In this document: positions 28,027-37,232 of the stretch, piece by piece
Position numbering within the stretch: the first letter of the stretch is position 1
Layout: each line of letters opens with the position of its first letter
NCBI RefSeq assembly: GCF_013408925.1
Contig: NZ_JACCAB010000001.1
Coordinates: forward strand, 1,984,001 to 2,048,000
Source: Pedococcus badiiscoriae
GTDB taxonomy: Bacteria > Actinomycetota > Actinomycetes > Actinomycetales > Dermatophilaceae
Length of the DNA: 64,000 nucleotides
Direction: 5' to 3'
Notes under the pieces: model-generated
Seen by the model: only the letters and a program-made list of their open reading frames with translations
What the model was told of the DNA's origin: nothing
Databases searched by the model: none
Translations under genes and position numbers: made by a program

Positions 28027-28725
28027 TCAGGAACGCGCGACGACGCCGTAGACCGACATCGAGGCGGCGATGTAGTGCACCGTGAACGCGGCGACGGTCA
28101 GCGTGTGGAAGATCTCGTGGAACCCGAACCAGCGCGGTGAGGGGTTCGGCCGCTTGATGCCATAGACGATGGCGCCCGCGGTGTAGAGCAGGCCGCCGAC
28201 GGCGATCAGGGTGACGATGGCCGGGCCGCCGAACTTGAGCAGCGGGCCGAGGTAGAAGACAGCCACCCACCCGAGGGCGACGTAGACCGGGGTGTAGAGC
28301 CAGCGGGGGGCGCCGACCCACAGGACGCGGAACAGCACGCCGGCGATGGCGCCGATCCACACGATCAGCAGCATGGTCCGCGCGTCGTCGTCGGGGAGCA
28401 GCAGCGCGAACGGCGTGTAGGTGCCCGCGATGATCAGGAAGATGTTGGAATGGTCCATCCGCTTCAGGATCCCGGCGACCTTGGGTGACCAGTTTCCGCG
28501 GTGGTAGACCGCGGACGTGCCGAACAGGAGCCAGGCCGTGACGCTGAAGACCGCGGCGGCGAGGCGCGCGGGAGTGGTGGGGGCCAGGGCGATGAGGACG
28601 ATGCCAGCCGCGAGGGCGAGGGGGACCATGCCGGCGTGCAGCCAGCCGCGCAGGTGGGGCTTCACTGCGTCGACGACTGACTCCAGAGGTCCCTGCGCGG
28701 AGCGAGGGTCGGGTGCCGTAGTCAT
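28027..28725 (-). CDS. PAQR / hemolysin III family membrane protein
   Basis: A 232-residue, seven-helix membrane protein of the PAQR superfamily (TrhA/YqfA branch). Conserved zinc-type ligands are seen: SAVYHRGNW (His), DHSNIFLIIAGTYTPF, and the C-terminal FHEIFHTLTVAAFTVHY with two His. Bacterial members influence membrane fluidity and long-chain fatty-acid composition, which fits a divergent link to uppS. ATG 28725 lies 9 bases from a perfect palindrome, so transcription could be leaderless and directly repressed. The 374-residue open frame beginning upstream is not coding-like. Confidence 0.88.
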   Translation of the reverse strand: MTTAPDPRSAQGPLESVVDAVKPHLRGWLHAGMVPLALAAGIVLIALAPTTPARLAAAVFSVTAWLLFGTSAVYHRGNWSPKVAGILKRMDHSNIFLIIAGTYTPFALLLPDDDARTMLLIVWIGAIAGVLFRVLWVGAPRWLYTPVYVALGWVAVFYLGPLLKFGGPAIVTLIAVGGLLYTAGAIVYGIKRPNPSPRWFGFHEIFHTLTVAAFTVHYIAASMSVYGVVARS

Positions 28726-28734
28726 GGGTCCACT

Positions 28735-28758
28735 GTAACCTACGGTGGCGTAGGTTAC
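28735..28758. promoter_or_regulatory. Perfect operator between PAQR gene and uppS
   Basis: GTAACCTACG, spacer GTGG, CGTAGGTTAC is a perfect 10-base inverted repeat. A third half site (CGTAGGTT) follows at 28764-28771. It is only 10 bases upstream of the PAQR start and about 100 bases from uppS, so it should mainly control the PAQR gene. Palindromes of this style are typical of TetR-type repressors; the cognate regulator is not in view. Confidence 0.7.
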
Positions 28759-28855
28759 CTGAGCGTAGGTTGTGAGGCCGGCCTCACCACCCGACCCCGC
28801 GGGAGTAGCGTGGGCTGGTGGACGGACCCCCGTCCCCGTCTGCCGAGGAGTGCCT

Positions 28856-29617
28856 GTGGCGTTGTCCGACCTCCTGTATGCCGCGTACGAGCGGCGGCTC
28901 AGCCGTCGCCTCTCCCGGGAGACCCTTCCCCGGCACGTCGGCGTGATGCTGGACGGCAACCGGCGCTGGGCCAAGGCCCGGGGCGCCGGCACCAAGGAAG
29001 GCCACCAGGCCGGGGCCGACAACATCGCGGGGTTCCTGGACTGGTGCGAGGAGGCGGGGGTCGAGGTGGTCACGCTGTGGCTGCTCTCCACCGACAACCT
29101 CAGCCGACCCGCGGCGGAGGTCGTGCCGCTCCTGTCGATCATCGAGAACACGGTGAGCGACCTGGCTCAGACCAAGCGCTGGCGCATCAACCCGGTGGGG
29201 TCCTTGGACCTGCTCCCGGCCGAGACGGCGCGCCGCCTCAAGGAGAGCGCCGACCTGACCGAGGACGTCCAGGGCATGACCGTCAACGTGGCGGTGGGCT
29301 ACGGCGGTCGTCAGGAGATCACCGACGCCGTCCGGTCCATGCTCGTCGCGCACGCCGCCCACGGCACGACGATCGAGGAGCTGGCGGAGACCCTGCAGGT
29401 CGAGCACATCGCCGAGCACCTCTACACCAAGGGCCAGCCCGACCCCGACCTCGTCATCCGCACCTCGGGCGAGCAGCGGCTCTCCGGCTTCCTGCTGTGG
29501 CAGAGCGCGCACAGCGAGTTCTACTTCTGCGAGGCGTACTGGCCCGACTTCCGACACGTCGACTTCCTCCGCGCCCTGCGTGCCTACGCCGAGCGCAACC
29601 GCCGCTTCGGCGGCTAG
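28856..29617 (+). CDS. uppS: Isoprenyl transferase (cis-prenyl diphosphate synthase)
   Basis: Condenses isopentenyl diphosphate in cis to make short- or long-chain polyprenyl diphosphates for the wall lipid carrier. The 253-residue product contains the active-site MLDGNRRWAKARG near residue 28, LWLLSTDNLSRP, AVGYGGRQEI and the C-terminal RTSGEQRLSGFLLWQSAHSE box. Its length matches the shorter mycobacterial paralog that makes omega-E,Z-farnesyl diphosphate, so the chain length is uncertain. GTG 28856 was chosen because GAGGAG ends five bases earlier; GTG 28850 is the alternative. Confidence 0.92.
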   Translation: MALSDLLYAAYERRLSRRLSRETLPRHVGVMLDGNRRWAKARGAGTKEGHQAGADNIAGFLDWCEEAGVEVVTLWLLSTDNLSRPAAEVVPLLSIIENTVSDLAQTKRWRINPVGSLDLLPAETARRLKESADLTEDVQGMTVNVAVGYGGRQEITDAVRSMLVAHAAHGTTIEELAETLQVEHIAEHLYTKGQPDPDLVIRTSGEQRLSGFLLWQSAHSEFYFCEAYWPDFRHVDFLRALRAYAERNRRFGG

Positions 29618-29631
29618 CGGCCGACGCCGCT

Positions 29632-29680
29632 CGGTTCGATGTAAAACGCCGGGAATCACCGGTGTTTTCACATCGAACCG
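29632..29680. repeat. TCGATGTAAA-type palindromic element, copy 1
   Basis: Starting 15 bases after the uppS stop: the arms CGGTTCGATGT...GCCGG and CCGG...ACATCGAACCG enclose GAATCA with small internal mismatches. It resembles copies at 48297 and 49114 and probably acts as a terminator. Confidence 0.75.
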
Positions 29681-29805
29681 GGGACGTATCGACCAAACGG
29701 TTAACTCTGGGTGACACGCCGCGAGCCTGCCCTCCACGGCGTCCGGTGAGTCGTACCGTCCGTAGTGACGCGGGGCACCCGTCCCACGTTCGGGGAGGCC
29801 GACCT

Positions 29806-29892
29806 ATGGAGCAGATCCAGCTCCGAGCGGAGGGCCGGAACCGGCTCCACCGCGGTGGGAGAGCCTGGTCCCGGCACCTCGTTCGCGAGTAG
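29806..29892 (+). CDS. Possible 28-residue leader ORF upstream of phoH
   Basis: An ATG-started open frame of 28 codons (MEQIQLRAEGRNRL...) ends 39 bases before the PhoH start. It is Arg-rich and its ribosome site is weak (GGGAGG about 12 bases upstream). In mycobacteria the PIN-PhoH gene is preceded by an overlapping antitoxin gene; this ORF is shorter and does not overlap, so equivalence is doubtful. Reported as low confidence only because it lies in an otherwise empty 314-base gap. Confidence 0.25.
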   Translation: MEQIQLRAEGRNRLHRGGRAWSRHLVRE

Positions 29893-29931
29893 GCGCATCG
29901 CGCCGAGCGCGCGCTGTGCCAAGGAGAGACA

Positions 29932-31362
29932 TTGGCCTCGAACCACGACAGCACCCGTCGTACCTCCTCCAGCTCATCGCCGCGCACCGCCAGCACCGCA
30001 GGGGCTGCCAGCACCATGGGGGCCGCACGCGCCATGCCCGTCCCGAAGGGCAAGGGCGCCGCCACGGAGCCCGCCTTCCGCACGTTCGTGCTCGACACCT
30101 CGGTGCTGCTGTCCGACCCGCGCGCCATGCTGCGGTTCAAGGAGCACGAGGTCGTGCTGCCGGTGGTCGTCGTCACCGAGCTCGAGGCCAAGCGCCACCA
30201 CCCGGAGCTGGGGTACTTCGCGCGACAGGCGCTGCGGCTGCTCGACGACCTGCGCATGAGCGAGGGGCGGCTCGACGCTCCGGTGGCGGTCGGCGACGAC
30301 GGCGGCACGCTGCGGGTCGAGCTCAACCACACGGACCCGAGCTCGCTGCCGGCGGGTTTCCGCCTGGGTGACAACGACACCCGCATCCTGTCCGTGGCCA
30401 AGAACCTGTCCGACGAGGGCTTCGCCGTCACCGTCGTCAGCAAGGACCTGCCGATGCGGGTCAAGGCGTCGGCGGTCGGCCTCGAGGCCGAGGAGTACCG
30501 AGCCGAGCTCGCCGTCGACTCGGGGTGGACCGGGATGGCCGAGCTCGACGTCACCACGGTGGAGATGGACGCCCTCTACGAGCACGGCCGCATCGAGAAC
30601 GCAGCGGCAGCCGAGATGCCCTGCCACACCGGGCTGGTCCTGCTCTCGCCGCGGGGAAGCGGTCTGGGGCGGGTCGGCGCCGACAAGCAGATCCGGCTGG
30701 TGCGTGGTGACCGGGACGCGTTCGGGTTGCACGGTCGCAGCGCCGAGCAGCGGATCGCCCTCGACATCCTGCTCGACCCGGACGTGGGCATCGTCTCGCT
30801 CGGCGGCCGCGCGGGCACCGGCAAGTCCGCGCTCGCCCTGTGCGCGGGCATCGAGGCGGTCATGGAACGGCGCCAGCACCGCAAGGTGGTCGTCTTCCGG
30901 CCCCTGTATGCCGTGGGCGGCCAGGAGCTGGGCTACCTCCCCGGATCCGAGTCCGAGAAGATGGGTCCCTGGGCCCAGGCGGTCTTCGACACCCTCGGTG
31001 CACTCGTCTCGCACGAGGTCGTCGAGGAGATCATGGACCGGGGGATGCTCGAGGTCCTGCCCCTGACCCACATCCGTGGCCGTTCCCTGCACGACGCCTT
31101 CGTCATCGTGGACGAGGCGCAGAGCCTGGAGCGGAACGTCCTGCTCACCGTCCTGTCGCGCATCGGCCAGAACTCCCGGGTGGTGCTGACGCACGACGTC
31201 GCCCAGCGGGACAACCTGCGGGTCGGTCGCCATGACGGCGTGGCCGCCGTCATCGAGGCCCTCAAGGGACACCCGTTGTTCGCCCACGTCACCCTCACCC
31301 GCAGCGAGCGCAGCCCCATCGCGGCCCTGGTGACCGACTTGCTGGAGGGCCTCGAGGTCTGA
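29932..31362 (+). CDS. PIN domain-PhoH ATPase fusion (PhoH2-like)
   Basis: A 476-residue fusion of a PIN ribonuclease domain (residues 50-190) with a PhoH helicase-type ATPase (about 265-476). PIN acidic residues lie in [22 protein letters not shown] and [10 protein letters not shown]. The ATPase has Walker [17 protein letters not shown], and Walker [14 protein letters not shown]. Homologs (PhoH2) unwind and cut RNA and in mycobacteria belong to a toxin-antitoxin unit. A 48-residue Ser/Thr/Ala-rich disordered N-terminus precedes the PIN domain. The start is TTG at 29932 after AAGGAGAG. Confidence 0.93.
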   Translation: MASNHDSTRRTSSSSSPRTASTAGAASTMGAARAMPVPKGKGAATEPAFRTFVLDTSVLLSDPRAMLRFKEHEVVLPVVVVTELEAKRHHPELGYFARQALRLLDDLRMSEGRLDAPVAVGDDGGTLRVELNHTDPSSLPAGFRLGDNDTRILSVAKNLSDEGFAVTVVSKDLPMRVKASAVGLEAEEYRAELAVDSGWTGMAELDVTTVEMDALYEHGRIENAAAAEMPCHTGLVLLSPRGSGLGRVGADKQIRLVRGDRDAFGLHGRSAEQRIALDILLDPDVGIVSLGGRAGTGKSALALCAGIEAVMERRQHRKVVVFRPLYAVGGQELGYLPGSESEKMGPWAQAVFDTLGALVSHEVVEEIMDRGMLEVLPLTHIRGRSLHDAFVIVDEAQSLERNVLLTVLSRIGQNSRVVLTHDVAQRDNLRVGRHDGVAAVIEALKGHPLFAHVTLTRSERSPIAALVTDLLEGLEV

Positions 31363-31390
31363 CGCGTCCGGTTTGTTCGATGTGTCCTAA

Positions 31391-31424
31391 AGGCGCACCG
31401 CCCTGCTCTCAGGGCGGTGCGCCT
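31391..31424. terminator. Terminator after PIN-PhoH gene
   Basis: A perfect 15-base inverted repeat AGGCGCACCGCCCTG with loop CTCT, 28 bases beyond the stop. Strong intrinsic-terminator shape. Confidence 0.85.
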
Positions 31425-31446
31425 CGTCCAAAAGGATGAAAATGCC

Positions 31447-31470
31447 GTCACATCCGTCACATGGGTCACA
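31447..31470. promoter_or_regulatory. Triple GTCACA direct repeat, MtrA-like site
   Basis: GTCACA occurs at 31447-31452, 31456-31461 and 31465-31470 with an exact nine-base period (spacers TCC and TGG). It is about 190 bases upstream of the transglycosylase-like gene. Direct GTCACA-type repeats are described as MtrA response-regulator sites at mycobacterial rpf and rip promoters, so wall-linked control is a reasonable inference. Confidence 0.5.
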
Positions 31471-31471
31471 G

Positions 31472-31659
31472 AACCGCGTGAACGATTGGAGATCGACTTC
31501 CAAGATCGGGTAAAGTCTCGGTTTCATAACGTGTCGGGACGCTGAGTTTCTGGTTCCGCGGCCGTGAGGCTGCGCAGCCCTGGGCGGCTTGACGAAAATC
31601 CCCCCGGCACCGATTGAGGCCACCACATCTCTGGTGGTCTTTCCTTTGGAGGAACCCGT
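31472..31659 (+). promoter_or_regulatory. Promoter and folded leader of the transglycosylase-like gene
   Basis: A long leader holds GGCTGCGCAGCC (about 31567-31578), an unpaired C-rich stretch and a small hairpin CCACCA-catctc-TGGTGG (31620-31637) just before GGAGG at 31648-31652. I compared it mentally with the ydaO/yuaA c-di-AMP leader that often precedes such genes and found no match, so no riboswitch class is assigned. Confidence 0.35.
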
Positions 31660-32409
31660 ATGAGTCAGGCCTACCAGGGTCGTCACCGTCATGGTGCGAC
31701 CCACGGCAGGAAAGCCTCTCGGTCCTCCTCCCTCACCAAGGCGATCCGTCGTCCTGCGGTGACCTCGAGCGTGCTGCTGGCCGTCATCGCCACGACCGCC
31801 GCCGGATACCAGGCCGCCGACCAGCGCCAGACCGGTGCAGCCGCCTTCACGGTCAGCACCGAGGCGATCGCCCAGGCCAACGAGCTCGCGGACGCCCAGA
31901 TCGAGGACACCGCCCGACTGGCCGCCGACCGCAACGAGACCAACGCGAGCATCGCCGCGGCCCAGGAGAAGAACCGCATCGCCGCGGTCGCCGCGGCCAA
32001 GGTCGCCGCCACCGCCCGTCGCCAGGCTGCCGAGAAGGTCGCCCGCGACAAGGCGCGCCAGGCCCTCGAGGCCAAGAAGCAGGCGATCCTCCAGAACGCC
32101 CAGAACGACCCGCGCGCGGCTGCTCGCGCGCTGCTGCCCGAGTTCGGGTTCGGTGACAGCGAGTGGGGCTGCCTCGACACGCTCTGGAACGGCGAGAGCG
32201 GCTGGAACTACAAGGCCACGAACTCCTCGTCCGGCGCGTATGGCATCCCCCAGTCGCTCCCGGCCTCCAAGATGTCGTCCGTCGCGGGGGACTACCTGAC
32301 CAACCCGGCCACCCAGATCCGCTGGGGCCTGCAGTACATCAAGAGCTCCTACGGCACTCCGTGTGGCGCGTTGAGCCAGTGGCAGAGCCGCTCGCCGCAC
32401 TGGTACTGA
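31660..32409 (+). CDS. Secreted lytic-transglycosylase-like protein
   Basis: A 249-residue exported protein. An Arg-rich N-terminus leads to a transmembrane or signal segment (about 34-52, AVTSSVLLAVIATTAAGYQAA). Residues 60-145 form a long Ala/Lys/Glu coiled coil. The C-terminal 85 residues are a small lysozyme-fold domain: CLDTLWNGESGWNYKATNSS with the putative catalytic Glu, GAYGIPQSLPASKM, and WGLQYIKSSYGTPCGALSQW. This is the actinobacterial 'lytic transglycosylase domain' type related to Rpf. It acts on peptidoglycan outside the cell. Two Cys near the ends of the domain may pair. Confidence 0.9.
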   Translation: MSQAYQGRHRHGATHGRKASRSSSLTKAIRRPAVTSSVLLAVIATTAAGYQAADQRQTGAAAFTVSTEAIAQANELADAQIEDTARLAADRNETNASIAAAQEKNRIAAVAAAKVAATARRQAAEKVARDKARQALEAKKQAILQNAQNDPRAAARALLPEFGFGDSEWGCLDTLWNGESGWNYKATNSSSGAYGIPQSLPASKMSSVAGDYLTNPATQIRWGLQYIKSSYGTPCGALSQWQSRSPHWY

Positions 32410-32485
32410 GCCACTACTGATCCACCACTGCTACTGGCCACGGCTAGTTAGCCACCGCGACCCTGCGATCGGGTAGGCGCCGAAG

Positions 32486-33910
32486 TCAGCGCGGCGGTCG
32501 GGTCATCGCGAGCACGTCGAGCGCCTCGTCGAGCTGCTGCTCGGTGAGCTCGCCGCTGGCCACGTGGCCCCGCTCGATGACGACTTCGCGGATGGAACGG
32601 CGTTCCTTGATGGACTGCTTCGCCACGGCCGCGGCGGCCTCATAGCCGATGTAGCGGTTCAGCGGGGTGACGATCGACGGGGACCCCTCGGCCAGCTCAC
32701 GGGACCGTTCGACGTCGGCCTCGATGCCCGACACGCAGCGGTCGGCCAGCAGCCGGGACGTCGCGGCCAGCAGCGATGTCGACTCGAGGACGTTGCGCGC
32801 CATGACGGGCAGCATGACGTTGAGCTCGAAGGCCCCCGAGGAGCCGGCTACCGTGATCGCGGTGTCGTTGCCGATGACCTGGGCGCACACCATGAGGGTG
32901 GCCTCGGGCAGGACCGGGTTCACCTTGCCGGGCATGATGCTGGAGCCCGGCTGGAGGTCGGGCAGGTGGATCTCGCCCAGGCCCGACCTCGGTCCCGACG
33001 ACATCCACCGCAGGTCGTTGCAGATCTTCGTCAGGCTCACGGCCACGACCTTGAGGGCACCACTGAGCTCGACGACCGCGTCCTGCGCGGACTGGGCCTC
33101 GAAGTGGTCGGCGGCCTCGCGGAAGTCCACACCGGTACGGGCGCTCACCCGATCGATGACGGCCGCGGCGAACCCCGGCGCCGCGTTCAGCCCCGTCCCG
33201 GCAGCTGTGCCACCCAGGGGCAGCTCGGCCGTCGCCTGCGCGGCGACGAGCACCCGTTCCGCGCCCAGCTCGACCTGTCGGGCGTAGCCGCCGAACTCCT
33301 GCCCGAGCGTGACGGGCACCGCATCCATGAGGTGGGTCCGCCCTGCCTTGACCACGTCGGCGAACTGCGACTCCTTGGCCCGCAAGGCCTCGGCGAGGTG
33401 CAGCAGGCTCGGCGCGAGGTCGCGGTGCACGGCCAGGGTGGCCGCGATCCGCAGGGCGCTGGGGAACGTGTCGTTGCTGGACTGCCCCGCGTTGACGTGG
33501 TCGTTGGGGTGCACGGCCTCGCCCGTGGCCAGGTGGGCGATCCGGGCGAGGACCTCGTTGACGTTCATGTTGGTCGAGGTGCCCGAGCCCGTCTGGAAGA
33601 CGTCGATGGGGAACTGGTCGTCGTGTCGGCCTTCCGCCACCTCGGCCGCGGCGGCGGCGATGGTCTTCGCCCTGACCGGGTCGAGCACCCCGAGCTCGGC
33701 GTTGACCTCCGCGGCGGCCGCCTTCAGCAGGGCGAGCGCGTGGATCACGCCGGCGGGGACCGGTTGGCCGGAGATGGGGAAGTTCTCGACGGCACGGGCC
33801 GTCTGGGCGCCCCAGAGGGCCTCGGCGGGGACCTCCACGTCTCCCATCGAGTCGTGCTCGGTGCGCGTGGCGGGTGCGGTGAGGTCCTCGCGGTCGGAAG
33901 CAGGCGGCAT
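32486..33910 (-). CDS. fumC: Fumarate hydratase class II
   Basis: Citric acid cycle enzyme interconverting fumarate and malate; iron-free homotetramer. The 474 residues include [21 protein letters not shown] near the N-terminus, [35 protein letters not shown] in part, and the superfamily signature [15 protein letters not shown] with the catalytic loop. ATG 33910 is chosen although the frame stays open upstream through the coaA region, which is antisense-shifted. It is on the same strand as coaA, 37 bases downstream of the coaA stop, so the pair may be co-transcribed. Confidence 0.96.
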   Translation of the reverse strand: MPPASDREDLTAPATRTEHDSMGDVEVPAEALWGAQTARAVENFPISGQPVPAGVIHALALLKAAAAEVNAELGVLDPVRAKTIAAAAAEVAEGRHDDQFPIDVFQTGSGTSTNMNVNEVLARIAHLATGEAVHPNDHVNAGQSSNDTFPSALRIAATLAVHRDLAPSLLHLAEALRAKESQFADVVKAGRTHLMDAVPVTLGQEFGGYARQVELGAERVLVAAQATAELPLGGTAAGTGLNAAPGFAAAVIDRVSARTGVDFREAADHFEAQSAQDAVVELSGALKVVAVSLTKICNDLRWMSSGPRSGLGEIHLPDLQPGSSIMPGKVNPVLPEATLMVCAQVIGNDTAITVAGSSGAFELNVMLPVMARNVLESTSLLAATSRLLADRCVSGIEADVERSRELAEGSPSIVTPLNRYIGYEAAAAVAKQSIKERRSIREVVIERGHVASGELTEQQLDEALDVLAMTRPPR

Positions 33911-33947
33911 ACCCCCATCATGCCTTCCGGCGCGACGCCCGAGGGGG

Positions 33948-34919
33948 TCAGAGCTTGCGGAGGCGGATGCGACGCACGCTGTGGTCCTTGCCCTTGGCGA
34001 GCACCAGCGTCGCCCTGCTGCGGGTGGGCAGGACGTTCTCGCGCAGGTTGACCTCGTTGATGTCCCGCCAGATGCGCGCAGCCGTGTCACGGGCCTGCTC
34101 GTCGGACAGGGCGGCGTAGCGGTGGAAGTAGGAGTGCGGGTCGGCGAAGGCCGTCTCGCGCAGCCGCAGGAAGCGCTCGACGTACCACTGCCGGATGTCC
34201 TCGAGGTGGGCGTCGACGTAGACCGAGAAGTCGAAGAAGTCGCTGACCGCGAGCCCGGTGCGGCCGTCCTCCTGCAGGCGCGGGGCTTGCAGGACGTTGA
34301 GCCCCTCGACGATGAGCACATCGGGCTGGCGGACCACCACCCGCTCGTCCGGGACGATGTCGTAGGTGAGGTGCGAGTAGACCGGTGCGGCGACCTCCGC
34401 CTTGCCCGACTTGACCTCCGCCACGAAGCGCAGCAGCGCCCGTCGGTTGTACGACTCGGGGAAACCCTTGCGCTGCAGCAGGTTCCGACGTTCGAGCTCG
34501 GCATTGGGGTAGAGGAACCCGTCGGTCGTGATGAGCTCGACCCGCGGCGTCCCCGGCCAGCGGGACAGGAGCTCCTTGAGCAGGCGCGCCGTGGTGGACT
34601 TGCCCACGGCGACGGATCCGGCGACCCCGATGACGAAGGGCGTCTTGGCCGGGCTCTCCCCGAGGAAGTCACCGGTGATCCGGTGCAGTCCGGCCGTCGC
34701 GCCGACGTAGAAGTTGAGCAGTCTCGACAGGGGCAGGTAGACCTCTTCGACCTCGGCCAGGTCGATGCGCTCGCCCAGGCCCTTGACCCGCGCCACGTCG
34801 GCCGCGTCGAGGTTGAGCGGCTGGTTCTCGCGCAGCCGGGCCCAGGCGGCACGGTCCAGCTCGACGTAGGGCGAGGGAAGGGCGCCGTTGCCGTTCGCGG
34901 GGTGGCTCACGCGCGCCAT
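33948..34919 (-). CDS. coaA: Pantothenate kinase type I
   Basis: First step of CoA synthesis: ATP phosphorylation of pantothenate, feedback-inhibited by CoA in the type I family. The 323-residue product has the N-terminal [20 protein letters not shown], Walker [18 protein letters not shown] near residue 100, [22 protein letters not shown] and [11 protein letters not shown]. All match the bacterial CoaA pattern. It is divergent from glmS, with about 70 bases between starts. Confidence 0.96.
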   Translation of the reverse strand: MARVSHPANGNGALPSPYVELDRAAWARLRENQPLNLDAADVARVKGLGERIDLAEVEEVYLPLSRLLNFYVGATAGLHRITGDFLGESPAKTPFVIGVAGSVAVGKSTTARLLKELLSRWPGTPRVELITTDGFLYPNAELERRNLLQRKGFPESYNRRALLRFVAEVKSGKAEVAAPVYSHLTYDIVPDERVVVRQPDVLIVEGLNVLQAPRLQEDGRTGLAVSDFFDFSVYVDAHLEDIRQWYVERFLRLRETAFADPHSYFHRYAALSDEQARDTAARIWRDINEVNLRENVLPTRSRATLVLAKGKDHSVRRIRLRKL

Positions 34920-34988
34920 TCTTGCTCACACCGGCGCGCAGTCCCTCGGATGCGGTCCGCGAGCCGGTCGCCGGTTAGGCTGCCTCCC

Positions 34989-36848
34989 ATGTGCGGAATC
35001 GTCGGATACGTCGGCCCGAACGCGGACGGCAAAGCGCTGGACGTCGTCATGGAAGGCCTGGCTCGCCTCGAGTACCGGGGCTACGACTCGGCGGGTGTGG
35101 CCCTGGTCACGGCCGACGGGGTGGAGAGCGAGAAGCGGGCCGGCAAGCTCGTCAACCTCCAGGACGCACTCGACGCCGACCACCTCCCCGGCGCCACGAC
35201 CGGGATCGGGCACACCCGGTGGGCGACGCACGGCGGCCCGACCGACCAGAACGCGCACCCGCACCGGGCCGGCGAGGGTGGCAGGCTCGCCCTCATCCAC
35301 AACGGCATCATCGAGAACTTCCACCAGCTGAAGAACGCCCTCCTCGCCGAGGGTGCGACCTTCGAGAGCGAGACCGACACCGAGGTGGCGGCTCACCTCG
35401 TGGCCCGCGAGTACGACGCGACCGGTGACCTCACCCTGGCGATGCAGAACGTGGTCAACCGCCTCGAGGGTGCGTTCACGCTGCTGGCCGTGCACGCCGA
35501 CAGTCCCGGCGTCGTCGTCGGAGCCCGCCGCAACAGCCCCCTGGTGGTCGGGCTGGGCGAGGGCGAGAACTTCCTCGGCTCGGACGTTGCCGCCTTCATC
35601 GGGCACACGCGCAACGCCCTCGAGCTCGGTCAGGACCAGATCGTCACGATCACCCCCGACTCCTACTCGGTGACCAACTTCGACGGCACCCCCGCGGAGG
35701 GGAAGCACTACGAGGTCACCTGGGACGCCGCAGCCGCCGAGAAGGGTGGCTACGCGACGTTCATGGAGAAGGAGATCTACGAGCAGCCGCACGCCGTCAG
35801 GGACACCCTGTTGGGTCGGACGGACGTCGAGGGCCGACTGGTGCTCGACGACATGTCGATCACCGCGGACCAGCTGCGCGACGTCGACCGCATCACCATC
35901 GTGGCGTGTGGCACGGCCGCGTACGCCGGCATGGTCGCCAAGTACGCCATCGAGCACTGGACCCGGATCCCCGTCGAGGTGTCGCTCGCGCACGAGTTCC
36001 GCTACAGCGACCCCATCGCCACCGAGCGCACCCTGATCGTGTCGATCAGCCAGTCCGGCGAGACGATGGACACCCTGATGGCCGTCAAGCACGCCCGCGA
36101 GCTCGGCGCGATGACCCTGTCCATCTGCAATACCCACGGGTCGACCATCCCGCGCGAGTCCGACGCGGTGCTCTACACGCACGCCGGCCCGGAGATCGCG
36201 GTCGCCTCGACCAAGGCCTTCCTCGCACAGATCACCGCCTGCTACATCCTCGGGCTCTACCTGGCCCAGCTGCGCGGCGGCACCTTCGCCGACGACGCGC
36301 AGTCGGTGATGAAGGAGCTGCACGAGGTCCCCTCCAAGCTCGAGGACCTGCTCGGCCGGATGGACCGGGTCAAGGAGATCGCGCGGTTCATGGCCGACAC
36401 CCGCTCGGTGCTCTTCCTGGGCCGCAACGTCGGTTTCCCCGTTGCCCTGGAGGGCGCGCTCAAGCTCAAGGAGCTCGCCTACATCCACGCCGAAGGGTTC
36501 GCCGCGGGTGAGCTGAAGCACGGCCCGATCGCGCTCATCGAGGCCGGGCAGCCGGTCTTCATCGTCGTCCCCGGCCCGGGGACCCCGCACGAGCTGCACA
36601 AGAAGGTCGTCTCCAACATCCAGGAGATCCGCGCCCGGGGCGCCCGCACGATCGTGGTCGCTGAGGACGGCGACGAGGACGTGGTGCCCTTCGCGGACGA
36701 GGTCATCCGCGTGCCTGCGACGTCGCCGCTGCTGGCACCGCTGCTGACCGTGGTCCCGCTCCAGGTCTTCGCGCTGCACCTGTCCTCGGCCAAGGGACTG
36801 GACGTCGACCAGCCACGCAACCTGGCCAAGAGCGTCACCGTCGAGTGA
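34989..36848 (+). CDS. glmS: Glutamine-fructose-6-phosphate aminotransferase
   Basis: Makes glucosamine-6-phosphate, the entry to peptidoglycan and mycothiol amino sugars. The 619-residue protein starts with the processed catalytic Cys ([11 protein letters not shown]), followed by the glutaminase domain ([31 protein letters not shown]), then two SIS isomerase domains ([12 protein letters not shown] near 355 and the second around 490) and the terminal [16 protein letters not shown] 34989 is certain, because Cys2 must become N-terminal. It leads an operon with acpS. There is no glmS ribozyme upstream, as expected outside Firmicutes. Confidence 0.97.
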   Translation: MCGIVGYVGPNADGKALDVVMEGLARLEYRGYDSAGVALVTADGVESEKRAGKLVNLQDALDADHLPGATTGIGHTRWATHGGPTDQNAHPHRAGEGGRLALIHNGIIENFHQLKNALLAEGATFESETDTEVAAHLVAREYDATGDLTLAMQNVVNRLEGAFTLLAVHADSPGVVVGARRNSPLVVGLGEGENFLGSDVAAFIGHTRNALELGQDQIVTITPDSYSVTNFDGTPAEGKHYEVTWDAAAAEKGGYATFMEKEIYEQPHAVRDTLLGRTDVEGRLVLDDMSITADQLRDVDRITIVACGTAAYAGMVAKYAIEHWTRIPVEVSLAHEFRYSDPIATERTLIVSISQSGETMDTLMAVKHARELGAMTLSICNTHGSTIPRESDAVLYTHAGPEIAVASTKAFLAQITACYILGLYLAQLRGGTFADDAQSVMKELHEVPSKLEDLLGRMDRVKEIARFMADTRSVLFLGRNVGFPVALEGALKLKELAYIHAEGFAAGELKHGPIALIEAGQPVFIVVPGPGTPHELHKKVVSNIQEIRARGARTIVVAEDGDEDVVPFADEVIRVPATSPLLAPLLTVVPLQVFALHLSSAKGLDVDQPRNLAKSVTVE

Positions 36849-36861
36849 TCGCGGGCATCCG

Positions 36862-37212
36862 GTGATCGTCGGGGTCGGGATCGATGTCGTCGACGTGGAG
36901 CGCTTCGGGCAGACGCTCGAACGCACCCCGGGTCTGCTCGACCGGCTGTTCACCGACGAGGAGCGCTCCCTGCCGCTCAACTCCTTGGCGGCGCGGTTCG
37001 CCGCCAAGGAGGCGCTCGCCAAGGCCCTCGGCGCGCCGGTGGGCCTGCAGTGGCACGACGCGACGGTGCGGCGTGGCGACGACGGCCGCCCGCACCTGCA
37101 GGTCACCGGCACGGTCGAGGCCCGCGCCGAGGCGCTGGGCGTGCACGCGATGCACATCTCGCTGTCGCACGACGCGGGGATCGCTTCGGCCGTCGTGATC
37201 GCGGAGGGCTGA
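36862..37212 (+). CDS. acpS: Holo-[acyl-carrier-protein] synthase
   Basis: Transfers 4'-phosphopantetheine from CoA to carrier proteins. The 116 residues carry both family motifs: [20 protein letters not shown] (metal Asp) and [12 protein letters not shown] (Glu/Lys), with a [16 protein letters not shown]-terminus. GTG 36862 lies 13 bases after the glmS stop. The gene sits between glmS and nnr, the usual actinobacterial order. Confidence 0.95.
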   Translation: MIVGVGIDVVDVERFGQTLERTPGLLDRLFTDEERSLPLNSLAARFAAKEALAKALGAPVGLQWHDATVRRGDDGRPHLQVTGTVEARAEALGVHAMHISLSHDAGIASAVVIAEG

Positions 37213-37232
37213 GCGGTGCCCCAGGGGTGCTC

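Noticed and set aside
31472..31659. ydaO/yuaA c-di-AMP riboswitch
   Set aside because: I looked for the conserved GGGGGACCCA, GGGGUGAA and GUCAGCUAAC blocks and did not find them.
33309..34988. Upstream extension of glmS to 1179 residues
   Set aside because: GlmS must begin with Met-Cys; the extension is antisense to coaA and fumC.
34920..34988. glmS ribozyme
   Set aside because: Only about 70 bases separate coaA and glmS, without the conserved core; the ribozyme is not expected in actinobacteria.
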